This document shows, piece after piece, positions 1 to 7,226 of a stretch of DNA of 64,000 nucleotides (the first letter of the stretch is position 1; each line of letters starts with the position of its first letter). Origin of the DNA: an uncultured Clostridia bacterium. Its GTDB lineage: Bacteria > Bacillota > Clostridia > Christensenellales > UBA1242. Location: contig CAKVOD010000002.1 in NCBI GenBank assembly GCA_934778205.1, positions 180,016 to 244,015 on the forward strand, in the 5' to 3' direction. The position numbers were made by a program, and so were the translations under genes. Under the pieces are notes generated by a model. That model did no database searches and was not told the DNA's origin. It saw only the letters and a list, made by a program, of their open reading frames with translations.

Positions 1-1
1 C

Positions 2-613
2 ACAAATGGAGTCAAAAATTCTACACAAAACACTGATGCATATAACATAAGTTATTCAACCGATTACACAGTTTGTGTTTGGATAGGTAGCAATGAAAAC
101 AGGTTTTTGCCAGCAAATTTTAATGGTGGAAATCATCCTAGCATTGTTGCAAACACAATTTGGTCGCATTTGAATCCACAAAAAGAATTTGTAATACCTC
201 AAAATATAGTCGAAAAAAATATAGATAAAATAACTTATGACAAAAGCGGACAAATTAAAATTGCCGATGAAAATGCGCCTGCTAGGTATATTTTGAAGGC
301 AAAATTTAATAAAGACTTTTTGCCTACTGAAGCATCTACTTTATTCACTACTCCACCAAACATTATTTTGAAGGCAAAGAAAGCAAATAATACAATCACA
401 TTGAGTTTTAATTGTGAAAAATACTACGAATATGCTCTTTTCAAGTGTATTGAAAATGACGTTGTTTTACTTGAAAGCATAAAAAACAAAAATGGACAAT
501 ATTATTTTGTTGACACATTCACAAATAATGATTCACTAATTACGTATTATGTAGTTCTTTCTACCCCAAACAATAAAAAAACACTTTCAAACGAAATAAA
601 AATTTTGACTTGA
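2..613 (+). CDS. Penicillin-binding protein, class A, C-terminal part (5' end outside window)
   Basis: The reading frame is open from base 2, so the gene begins upstream. The first 60 residues match the end of a class A PBP transpeptidase domain: TNGVKNST just after where the KTG motif belongs, then a DAYNISYSTDYTVCVWIG stretch and GGNHPS before IWSHLN, as in PBP1A-type enzymes. This domain cross-links peptidoglycan outside the membrane. The last ~90 residues are beta-rich and resemble a fibronectin-type-III-like tail, which some clostridial PBPs carry. A strong hairpin terminator follows at 681-715. Family assignment is good; the exact paralogue cannot be told from the fragment. Confidence 0.8.
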   Translation, partial: TNGVKNSTQNTDAYNISYSTDYTVCVWIGSNENRFLPANFNGGNHPSIVANTIWSHLNPQKEFVIPQNIVEKNIDKITYDKSGQIKIADENAPARYILKAKFNKDFLPTEASTLFTTPPNIILKAKKANNTITLSFNCEKYYEYALFKCIENDVVLLESIKNKNGQYYFVDTFTNNDSLITYYVVLSTPNNKKTLSNEIKILT

Positions 614-680
614 TTCTTTCTTATTGCAATATTAGGTTACAAATGGCGTCAAAAGCGTACGATATACGTTCAAACTCCAA

Positions 681-715
681 ACAAAAAGGATTTTCCATTG
701 GAAAATCCTTTTTGT
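681..715. terminator. Bidirectional intrinsic terminator
   Basis: A near-perfect inverted repeat (AAAAAGGATTTTCC, loop ATT, complementary arm) has A-rich and T-rich flanks on both sides. It can end the PBP transcript on the plus strand and the tRNA operon on the minus strand. Confidence 0.85.
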
Positions 716-726
716 TGCAGACTTGG

Positions 727-812
727 TGCCGAAGGCGGGACTTGAACCCGCACAGGTATTACTACCCGAAGGATTTTAAGTCCTTTGCGTCTGCCTATTC
801 CGCCACTTCGGC
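727..812 (-). tRNA. tRNA-Leu (anticodon TAA)
   Basis: Full cloverleaf with long variable arm, acceptor GCCGAAG paired with CTTCGGC, anticodon loop CTTAAAA, and an encoded CCA just outside (724-726). Last gene of a Val-Gly-Cys-Leu operon. Confidence 0.95.
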
Positions 813-817
813 TCTGG

Positions 818-889
818 AGGCGCCACCCAGATTTGAACTGGGGAATGAAGGTTTTGCAGACCTGTGCCTTACCACTTGGCTATGGCGCC
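818..889 (-). tRNA. tRNA-Cys (anticodon GCA)
   Basis: Acceptor GGCGCCA/TGGCGCC, T arm TTCAAAT and anticodon loop CTGCAAA; U73 and CCA are encoded. Only 5 bases separate it from tRNA-Leu. Confidence 0.95.
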
Positions 890-913
890 AGCATTGCATA
901 TGATATAAAAAAA

Positions 914-988
<75 letters not shown>

Positions 989-1015
989 GTTCCACAATAA
1001 TAATATTGTGATTGG

Positions 1016-1088
1016 TGGGAACTATAGGACTCGAACCTATGACCATCTGCTTGTAAGGCAGGTGCTCTACCAACTGAGCTAAGCTCCC
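1016..1088 (-). tRNA. tRNA-Val (anticodon TAC)
   Basis: Acceptor GGGAGCT pairs with AGTTCCC, anticodon loop CTTACAA, T loop TTCGAGT, encoded CCA. First gene of the operon, directly behind a strong promoter. Confidence 0.95.
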
Positions 1089-1103
1089 AATCAATGCTCC
1101 ATT

Positions 1104-1132
1104 AGTATACTATAATATTTTGATAATGTCAA
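1104..1132 (-). promoter_or_regulatory. Promoter of tRNA operon 1
   Basis: On the minus strand TTGACA, a 17-base spacer and TATACT, with the -10 box about 15 bases before tRNA-Val. This is close to the vegetative sigma-A consensus. Confidence 0.9.
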
Positions 1133-1373
1133 CTGATTTTTCATATATTTTTCAACTTTTTTTGAATTTCATTAATAATTTATTCAAAAAATATGTTTTT
1201 GACACAATTATAGAAATAAACTAAGCAAATTATAATGAAATTTTGAAAAAATGTCAAGTAAATTTATTCGATTTTCTTAAAATACAGTAAAATGTTGTAA
1301 AAAATTGGAATATTTAACAACTTTTCCTTTAAATAAATCATAAACTGATACATTTCACTTATTGTCTATCTTT
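1133..1373. other. AT-rich gap, nothing recognised
   Basis: About 240 bases of very AT-rich sequence between the tRNA promoter and the terminator of the small cysteine-rich gene. No open frame with a ribosome binding site, repeat or stable hairpin was seen. Confidence 0.6.
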
Positions 1374-1411
1374 TATAAAAAATAGCACAAAGGCTAATGC
1401 TTTGTGCTATT
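1374..1411 (-). terminator. Terminator of the cysteine-rich small gene
   Basis: AATAGCACAAAG pairs with CTTTGTGCTATT around a 7-base loop; on the minus strand the stem is followed by a T run. Confidence 0.85.
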
Positions 1412-1430
1412 AAACTGCAACTAACAAATG

Positions 1431-1559
1431 CTATTTGCTACAGTCTTTCGTGCAAGATGACTTTGAAGTACTGCGTCCTGCGCAACCTTTGCTTGAACAT
1501 GCTTTCGATGTACAAGCTTTGTGCTTTGCGCATTTTTCAGTTTTACTTGTTCTAGCCAT
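1431..1559 (-). CDS. 42-residue cysteine-rich small protein
   Basis: A short frame of 42 codons opens with ATG preceded by a perfect AGGAGG at 6 bases and is closed by its own intrinsic terminator, so it is very likely translated. The protein begins MARTSKTEKC and holds six cysteines at positions 10, 16, 21, 26, 36 and 40, one histidine, and many Lys, Ser and Thr; there is no hydrophobic segment. It could bind a metal, or be a modified peptide: six cysteines in about 45 residues recalls the SCIFF precursor family, but the spacing differs and no dedicated radical-SAM maturase lies beside it. Function unknown. Confidence 0.75.
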   Translation of the reverse strand: MARTSKTEKCAKHKACTSKACSSKGCAGRSTSKSSCTKDCSK

Positions 1560-1573
1560 TTCGACCTCCTGTG

Positions 1574-1608
1574 TGCAATGGGTAATTGCATTGTTGGCTG
1601 ATGCCAAC
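1574..1608 (-). other. Two small hairpins in the leader of the cysteine-rich gene
   Basis: TGCAAT/ATTGCA (1574-1590) and GTTGGC-TGAT-GCCAAC (1593-1608) lie between the probable promoter and the ribosome binding site. They may stabilise the mRNA or regulate it. Further upstream AAGTTGACAACTT forms a small palindrome, but no -35/-10 pair with normal spacing could be fixed. Confidence 0.45.
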
Positions 1609-1792
1609 GAGTGAGAAAGTAGTTACAAACAAACTTATATGTTTATTAAGTTGTCAACTTTCTCAACATTAGTATGTCCACCTACCCTAAATTAATACAA
1701 AAGATGATATGGTAATTTTAGCCAATTTTAAAAATTGCATTGATTGAAAAATAAATTTTTGTCGGTACAAATTGCGATAATTAAGACGCATT

Positions 1793-1841
1793 AAAAAAAT
1801 ACCAACAAAAGACCAAATGTATGTTTGGTCTTTTGTTGGTA
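1793..1841 (-). terminator. Terminator of asp23-fakA
   Basis: An 18-base-pair perfect stem (TACCAACAAAAGACCAAA and its complement) with a 6-base loop, followed on the minus strand by a run of T. It lies just behind the fakA stop codon. Confidence 0.9.
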
Positions 1842-1864
1842 CTATTATCTACAATTAATCAATT

Positions 1865-3499
1865 TCATTCAACAGAAACAATATAATAATATACCGGTTG
1901 CCCACCATAGATTGCAGTTACTTCGCAATTTTCGTACTTTTCGGCAATCTTTTGTTGAATGTCGTTCGCTTTATTTTCGTCGATGCCTGATCCATAGAAT
2001 AGCGTGATATTAACAGATTCATCATTGACAAGATTTTCAACCAAATTGAGTAATGCCTCGTCCAAATCTTCACTTCTAGCACGAATGTGAGATTCATCTA
2101 AGCCAATAATGTCACCTTCTTTGATTTCAAAACCATCAACATTAGTAGTTCTAACAGCGTTTGTAACCGAGCCACTTCTCACCATTTTACAACTCTCATT
2201 CATAGCGCTGATATTTTCTTCTTTGTTTGAATCTGCATTGAATGCCAATATAGCGGAAATACCTTGCGGAACAGTTGTTGTTGGAATAACGACAACTTGC
2301 TTTTGCGTAAGTGCTTTTGCTTGTTCAGCGGCAAGAATAATGTTTTTATTATTTGGAAATACATAAACCAAGTTTGACGGAACGGCCTCAACGGCTTTTG
2401 CTATATCGTCAGCTGACGGATTCATTGTTTGACCGCCTTCAATGACATAATCTACTCCTAAATCTTTGAATACAGCACTAATTCCGTCCCCTGCACAAAC
2501 AGAAACCATACCATACGGCTTTTGATTCTTAATGGTAGCGTTTTTGCGCAATTCGCGATTTTGCTCACGCATATTTTCAATTTTTAGGTTGAAAAGTTCG
2601 CCCAATTCAAGCGCGTACCCAAGCGCTTTGTTTGGCTCATTGGTGTGAACGTGAACTTTTACTAGTGACAAGTCACCCGTACAAATCAAAGAATCACCAA
2701 TTGCAAGCAATTTTTCTCTCAACTTGTCAATGTCAGATTCGGTTGTTTTCTTGAACATATGAATTATCATAAATTCCGTGCAATAGCCAAACTCAATATC
2801 TGCGAGCGCTTCAAGATTAACGTGAAATTCTTTGATATTGTCAAGCGTTTTTGCTGTATCAACCATTTCAAATTCAAATGACTCGTCATTTATGATAATT
2901 CTATAAAAGCCTTGAAATACAACCATCAATCCACGGCCACCAGCATCAATAACCCCTGCTTTAGCTAGTACTGGCAACAACTCAGGTGTTTTTTGCAAAA
3001 TTTCTTCACCCTTGTCAATGACATATTTCATAAAATCTTCAAATTCTGGCATTTTCTTTGCTGCAATCGTTGCTTCCTCAGCCATAACCCTGATAACAGT
3101 GAGGATAGTGCCTTCTTTAGGCTTAGCAACTGCTTGATAAGCTATAGCAGCACCTTCTTTCAATGCCTTAGCAAATTGTTTAGTTGTGATTTCAGAACAA
3201 GTCTTAGTAACTCGTGCAATTCCTTTCAAAATTTGAGAAAGGATAACCCCGCTGTTTCCCCTTGCACCACGCAAAGCGCCCTTTTCAAGAGCATCGCTCA
3301 AATCTTCCAAATTGTTTGATGTGCAGTTGTTCAACTCGTTTGTTGCTGATTTTAATGTGAGGAACATATTAGTTCCCGTATCTCCATCTGGAACTGGAAA
3401 CACGTTGAGTGAATCCACATATTTTTTGTTTTGTTCCAAATTGCTACAACCTGCAAAAATCATTTTTCTAAAGGTTGCACCATTTATTGTTTTTGTCAT
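1865..3499 (-). CDS. fakA: Fatty-acid kinase FakA (DAK2 / DegV-partner family)
   Basis: 544 residues. The N-terminal DAK2 (DhaL-like) kinase domain carries the metal- and ATP-binding motif DGDTGTNM at residues 38-45 and GGRGL near 200; the rest matches the middle and C-terminal parts of the YloV/FakA family. FakA phosphorylates fatty acids held by a FakB (DegV-type) carrier so that they enter phospholipid synthesis through PlsX/PlsY. The start was set at MTKTING because GGAGG lies 6 bases upstream; an 11-codon upstream extension has no such site. It follows asp23, as in most Firmicutes (yloU-yloV). No fakB is in the window. Confidence 0.88.
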   Translation of the reverse strand: MTKTINGATFRKMIFAGCSNLEQNKKYVDSLNVFPVPDGDTGTNMFLTLKSATNELNNCTSNNLEDLSDALEKGALRGARGNSGVILSQILKGIARVTKTCSEITTKQFAKALKEGAAIAYQAVAKPKEGTILTVIRVMAEEATIAAKKMPEFEDFMKYVIDKGEEILQKTPELLPVLAKAGVIDAGGRGLMVVFQGFYRIIINDESFEFEMVDTAKTLDNIKEFHVNLEALADIEFGYCTEFMIIHMFKKTTESDIDKLREKLLAIGDSLICTGDLSLVKVHVHTNEPNKALGYALELGELFNLKIENMREQNRELRKNATIKNQKPYGMVSVCAGDGISAVFKDLGVDYVIEGGQTMNPSADDIAKAVEAVPSNLVYVFPNNKNIILAAEQAKALTQKQVVVIPTTTVPQGISAILAFNADSNKEENISAMNESCKMVRSGSVTNAVRTTNVDGFEIKEGDIIGLDESHIRARSEDLDEALLNLVENLVNDESVNITLFYGSGIDENKANDIQQKIAEKYENCEVTAIYGGQPVYYYIVSVE

Positions 3500-3548
3500 T
3501 ATATCCTCCGAACGCTTGCAAAACGCAAGCAAAAGAAGGCATACAAAG

Positions 3549-3899
3549 TTATACTTTGACGCCCATTATATTTACGTTGATAGACTCCACAATCATCCCC
3601 GTGAAATCTTCAACATTATATTTAACTGATTTTTTCAAACTGTCGGCAACAGCGCTAATTGTGACACCATACTTTAAGATGACGCACAAATCAAGTGATA
3701 TTTTATTATCGTGTGTTGTAACTTTCACTCCGCGCCTATAGTGCCCTTTTTTAAAAAGTTCTGCAATGTTATCGGAAAAACGTTTTGGAACCAAATCCAC
3801 AACCCCGTAACACTCAAGAGCAAAATAACCTGCGACATTTGCTATCGCTTCATCAGTGATAGTAATTTTGCCGTAATTGTTTAATGTATGTACTGCCAT
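3549..3899 (-). CDS. Asp23/Gls24 family envelope protein (first copy)
   Basis: 116 residues matching the Asp23/YloU family: the NYGKITITDEAIANVAG opening and the late VKYNVEDFTGMIVESINVNI strand pattern. These small proteins sit at the membrane and are linked to envelope stress. The gene lies 49 bases before fakA and shares its promoter (3941-3969); it is divergent from rpmB, the usual arrangement in Firmicutes. A GGAG precedes the ATG. A second Asp23-type gene lies at 53454-53825. Confidence 0.9.
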   Translation of the reverse strand: MAVHTLNNYGKITITDEAIANVAGYFALECYGVVDLVPKRFSDNIAELFKKGHYRRGVKVTTHDNKISLDLCVILKYGVTISAVADSLKKSVKYNVEDFTGMIVESINVNIMGVKV

Positions 3900-3940
3900 T
3901 TCGCAATCTCCATTTTATTCGCTGTAACTCGACTAAGCAT

Positions 3941-3969
3941 ATTTTACTATATTTTATGTAAAAAATCAA
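3941..3969 (-). promoter_or_regulatory. Promoter of asp23-fakA
   Basis: Minus strand TTGATT, 17-base spacer, TAAAAT, about 40 bases before the asp23 start. Confidence 0.7.
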
Positions 3970-4008
3970 CTATATTCACGAAAAAATTAAATTGTTTTAT
4001 AAAAATAC

Positions 4009-4037
4009 TTGATTTTTTTTAATTTTTAGTGTATTAT
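4009..4037 (+). promoter_or_regulatory. Promoter of rpmB
   Basis: TTGATT, 17 bases, TATTAT. The leader to the rpmB ATG is then about 110 bases and contains CACTTTG...CAATGTG, a possible weak hairpin. Confidence 0.65.
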
Positions 4038-4156
4038 ATACAAGTATTTAAAACACTTTGTTTTTCACAATGTGCTTTTGCACTTGAGATATATGTAGAA
4101 CAAATGGTTTTGTAAATGAATTTATCAATTCAAAAAATGAATCGGAGGTTGAAATT

Positions 4157-4348
4157 ATGCCAAAAGTATGTAGTATTTGTGGAAAAGGCAAATTGAGTGG
4201 TAAGGCTATTGCGCACTCTCACTCTCACGTTAGTAAAAGGACTAACCGCCAATTCAAGCCAAATTTGCAAAAGGTTAAGCTTGAGGATGAAAACGGAACC
4301 GTTAGAACTGAGTGCGTTTGCACAAAATGCCTTAAAAAGGTTAACTAA
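4157..4348 (+). CDS. rpmB: Ribosomal protein bL28
   Basis: 63 residues with the bL28 signature KVCSICGKG at the start, NRQFKPNLQK in the middle, and a second cysteine pair (CVCTKC) near the C-terminus, so this is the zinc-ribbon form of L28. It is part of the large ribosomal subunit. Ribosome binding site GGAGG 8 bases before ATG; own promoter and terminator make it a single-gene unit, divergent from asp23. Confidence 0.97.
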   Translation: MPKVCSICGKGKLSGKAIAHSHSHVSKRTNRQFKPNLQKVKLEDENGTVRTECVCTKCLKKVN

Positions 4349-4361
4349 TTTATAGCAAAAC

Positions 4362-4393
4362 AAAAACTATAGGTACGCCCTATAGTTTTTTTT
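4362..4393 (+). terminator. Terminator of rpmB
   Basis: AAACTATAGG pairs with CCTATAGTTT around a 5-base loop and runs into eight T residues. Confidence 0.92.
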
Positions 4394-4647
4394 GTTGTTT
4401 CATTTTTTACATATTTATTTCATAAAGAATATTTATTATGTGCATTCCCTGACCATACATTAAACTGAGATGCAACATACTGACTATTTGCACTATTTGC
4501 AAATATCATAGCATATAATAAAATAAATGAGGAATTTTTATGAGAATAATTTGCTTTAAAGCCCCAAAGTTTTTGCGCGGAATTTTGCGAGCAATATTTA
4601 AGTGCAAAGACGAATAATGTAATACATATAAATGACTGCAATAAGTA
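4394..4647. other. Gap between rpmB terminator and rpe, nothing recognised
   Basis: About 250 bases. A 73-codon frame on the minus strand exists but starts with TTG, lacks a ribosome binding site and has no protein-like composition. No clear terminator for the rpe operon was found here. Confidence 0.5.
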
Positions 4648-5310
4648 TCATTTAACAATTTTATATTTTAATGAATCAATAGCAACATCGGCGTTCGTAG
4701 ATTTTGCGACGTAACTGCCACTTACGAGGATATCCGCGCCCGCTTGGATGCATTTTTGCGCGTTGTCGGCATTGATTCCACCATCTACCTCAATTTCAAA
4801 ATTGAGGCTTTTTTCTTTTTTAATTTTATGGTATAATTTGATTTTTTCTAGTGCTGAAGCATCAAACTTTTGCCCACCAGCACCCGCCTTTACGCTCATT
4901 ACAAGCACCAAATCAACAATATGTAGCAACGGAACGATTGCTTCCGCTGGTGTATTCAAATCTATTGCAACACCCGCTTTTATACCCATATTTTTAATTA
5001 ATTCAATATTGTTGCGACACTCATTTAAATCATCAAAAACTTCGCAGTGTATTGAGATTGAATGAGTCTTTTTGCAATATTTAAAGTATTGCGCTGGTTC
5101 TACCACCATTAGGTGAACGTCTAATGGTAATTCACTTGCAGTAGCAAGATTTTCAAGTTTATCTGGCATAAAAGTTTTATTTTCAACAAACTTGCCATCC
5201 ATTATGTCACAATGCAAAAAGTCGGTGCCCGAATCTTTTAATAGTTTTGACTTTATTCTAAGTTCCTCAAAATTAAATGGTAACGTTGAAATAGCAACTT
5301 TATTTTCCAT
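4648..5310 (-). CDS. rpe: Ribulose-phosphate 3-epimerase
   Basis: 220 residues of a TIM-barrel epimerase. Seen motifs are LHCDIMDGKFVENKTF (catalytic Asp and metal ligands), DVHLMVVEP and VDGGINADNA (second catalytic Asp and phosphate grip). It interconverts ribulose 5-phosphate and xylulose 5-phosphate in the pentose phosphate pathway. Its start overlaps the rsgA stop by 11 bases, so translation is coupled; rsgA-rpe is a standard Firmicutes pair. Confidence 0.95.
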   Translation of the reverse strand: MENKVAISTLPFNFEELRIKSKLLKDSGTDFLHCDIMDGKFVENKTFMPDKLENLATASELPLDVHLMVVEPAQYFKYCKKTHSISIHCEVFDDLNECRNNIELIKNMGIKAGVAIDLNTPAEAIVPLLHIVDLVLVMSVKAGAGGQKFDASALEKIKLYHKIKKEKSLNFEIEVDGGINADNAQKCIQAGADILVSGSYVAKSTNADVAIDSLKYKIVK

Positions 5311-6190
5311 ATTTTTTGCTCCTACTCTTGTTTAATGCACTTTTGACCTTTATATATCGACTATACCTTTCTTTGTTGATTTGCCCATTGTTCAGCGCTT
5401 CAACAACCGCACACCCGTCATTATTTGGCAAGTGAGTACAATTCTTGTATTTGCATTTGACTGCAAATTTTCTTATATCCGTATAGTAGTGCGTTAATTC
5501 TGAGTCCTCCATATCTTCAATTGCAAGCATTTTAAATCCCGGGGTATCCGCTATCATAGCGCCATAGTTTGTCACATAAAGTTCGCTGTTCTTTGTTGTG
5601 TTTTTACCGCGCGATTTCTTTTTGCCAACTTTTAATGCGATTGTATCGGTCTTTATTTTTTTTATGCCCAAAGCATTGAGCAATGACGATTTCCCAACTG
5701 CTGATTGTCCCACCAAAACCGAAATATGCCCCCTAGTTTCATCAATAAAATCATCAAGTCCTGCTCCTGTTCTTGAACTTAGCACAATGACTTTTTTAAC
5801 ACAATTTTCATATTGGTTCTTAATATTTTCAATAAATGCGTCATCTACAATGTCACATTTGCTGATAATAATATATGGTATAATGCCCTCTATACCAAGG
5901 TAAACTAACATTTTATCTACCAAAAATAAATCTGCTTGCGGTTCTTTTGAAATAAAGATGAAAGCATTGTCAACATTAGAAATGTTAGGTCTATCAATAT
6001 GATTGTGACGTTCGCAAATTTTCTGCACTACAAAAGTATTGTTGACTTCATCCAGCGAATATTCTACTACATCGCCAGCACAAAGCCCTTGCATTTTCAA
6101 CTTCTTTAAAACAAGTGCGCTGACTTTTTTGTCGCCATCAAGAAGATTTGCATCTGCGCCAACAACTCTCAAAACTATCGCTTTATTCAT
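5300..6190 (-). CDS. rsgA: Ribosome small-subunit GTPase RsgA (CpgA/YloQ)
   Basis: 296 residues with the circularly permuted GTPase order typical of RsgA: G4 (SKCD) first, then G1 GQSAVGKSSLL and G3 DTPGF, followed by a C-terminal zinc site (CKYKNCTH...C). An OB fold occupies the N-terminal ~70 residues. RsgA binds the 30S subunit late in assembly and uses GTP to release. It overlaps rlmN by 8 bases on one side and rpe by 11 on the other. In B. subtilis the prpC and prkC genes sit between rlmN and this gene; they are absent here. Confidence 0.95.
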   Translation of the reverse strand: MNKAIVLRVVGADANLLDGDKKVSALVLKKLKMQGLCAGDVVEYSLDEVNNTFVVQKICERHNHIDRPNISNVDNAFIFISKEPQADLFLVDKMLVYLGIEGIIPYIIISKCDIVDDAFIENIKNQYENCVKKVIVLSSRTGAGLDDFIDETRGHISVLVGQSAVGKSSLLNALGIKKIKTDTIALKVGKKKSRGKNTTKNSELYVTNYGAMIADTPGFKMLAIEDMEDSELTHYYTDIRKFAVKCKYKNCTHLPNNDGCAVVEALNNGQINKERYSRYIKVKSALNKSRSKKYGK

Positions 6191-7217
6191 CTTTATGCTC
6201 CTTCAAAACTTTTCTACGCAACTGCCCACAAGCGCCGTCAATGTCACTGCCCAATGAGTTCCTAACTGTTACACTCATTCCCATACTTTCAAGTTGTTGT
6301 TTGAAATTTTCAATATTGTTTGAAGTTTTTAAATCGCGTTCTTTGACATAATTTAGTGGAATCAAATTTATGTGGCAAATAAGTCCTTTTGTAATCATTC
6401 GCAGTTGTTGAGCGTCCATTAGCGAATCATTTACACCATCTATGAGGGTATACTCAAACACTGCTCTACGCCCCGTCTTTTCAACGTAATTTCGCACGCT
6501 TTGCATAAGCTTGTCGAGGCTGTACGCTTTTGCAATCGGCATAATTTCTTGTCGTTTTTCTTGAAACGGCGTATGTAGAGAAATCGTCAAAACTATTCCT
6601 GGGAAATCATCTGCCAAACGATTGATTTTATCGACGATACCACACGTCGAAAGCGATATGTTGCGTTTTGAAACATTAAAGCCGTTTTCATCAGTCACGA
6701 GATTCAGAAACTTTATAACATTGTCATAGTTATCAAGTGGTTCTCCACTCCCCATTAGGACAATATTAGTAATTTTTCTATCTTTCAAAGTGCCACCCAA
6801 GTATTTGTTTACCGCGACAAATTGTCCCAAAATTTCACCCGCCGACAAATTGCGAATCAATCCATCAAGCGTTGAGGCGCAAAACTTACATCCCATTCGA
6901 CAGCCCACTTGTGTGGAAACGCATAAAGTATTGCCATAATTATGGTACATCAAAATACCTTCAATTATGTTCCCATCATATAATTCATAAAGAAATTTGA
7001 CCGCGTTTTTGCCTTTAATGTCGCGATATATCTTTATTGGTTGACATACATAATCAAAAAGTTTCGCTTTTAAGCTTGCTGGCAAAGTTGTACTTTCTTC
7101 AGGTTGATTGCCTAAAAGCAAACAATTTAAAACTTGTTTTGCCCTAAATTTTGGTTCACCAAGACCGACTACAAATTGCTCCATTTCTTGCAAGTTTTTG
7201 TCTAATAAAATTTCCAC
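6183..7217 (-). CDS. rlmN: Dual-specificity RNA methyltransferase RlmN
   Basis: 344 residues, a radical-SAM enzyme with CRMGCKFC (the 4Fe-4S cluster cysteines) near residue 116 and the second catalytic cysteine in GACGQL near the C-terminus. RlmN puts a 2-methyl group on A2503 of 23S rRNA and A37 of some tRNAs. It lies 9 bases after priA and overlaps rsgA by 8, in one minus-strand operon. Confidence 0.96.
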   Translation of the reverse strand: MEILLDKNLQEMEQFVVGLGEPKFRAKQVLNCLLLGNQPEESTTLPASLKAKLFDYVCQPIKIYRDIKGKNAVKFLYELYDGNIIEGILMYHNYGNTLCVSTQVGCRMGCKFCASTLDGLIRNLSAGEILGQFVAVNKYLGGTLKDRKITNIVLMGSGEPLDNYDNVIKFLNLVTDENGFNVSKRNISLSTCGIVDKINRLADDFPGIVLTISLHTPFQEKRQEIMPIAKAYSLDKLMQSVRNYVEKTGRRAVFEYTLIDGVNDSLMDAQQLRMITKGLICHINLIPLNYVKERDLKTSNNIENFKQQLESMGMSVTVRNSLGSDIDGACGQLRRKVLKEHKDE

Positions 7218-7226
7218 AATATCTCC

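Noticed and set aside
1431..1559. Calling the cysteine-rich peptide a SCIFF precursor
   Set aside because: Six cysteines in about 45 residues fits the name, but the spacing differs and no maturase is adjacent; RlmN and MtaB in the window are ordinary RNA-modifying radical-SAM enzymes.
4420..4641. 73-codon minus-strand frame between rpmB and rpe
   Set aside because: TTG start, no ribosome binding site, unlikely composition, low-complexity AT sequence.
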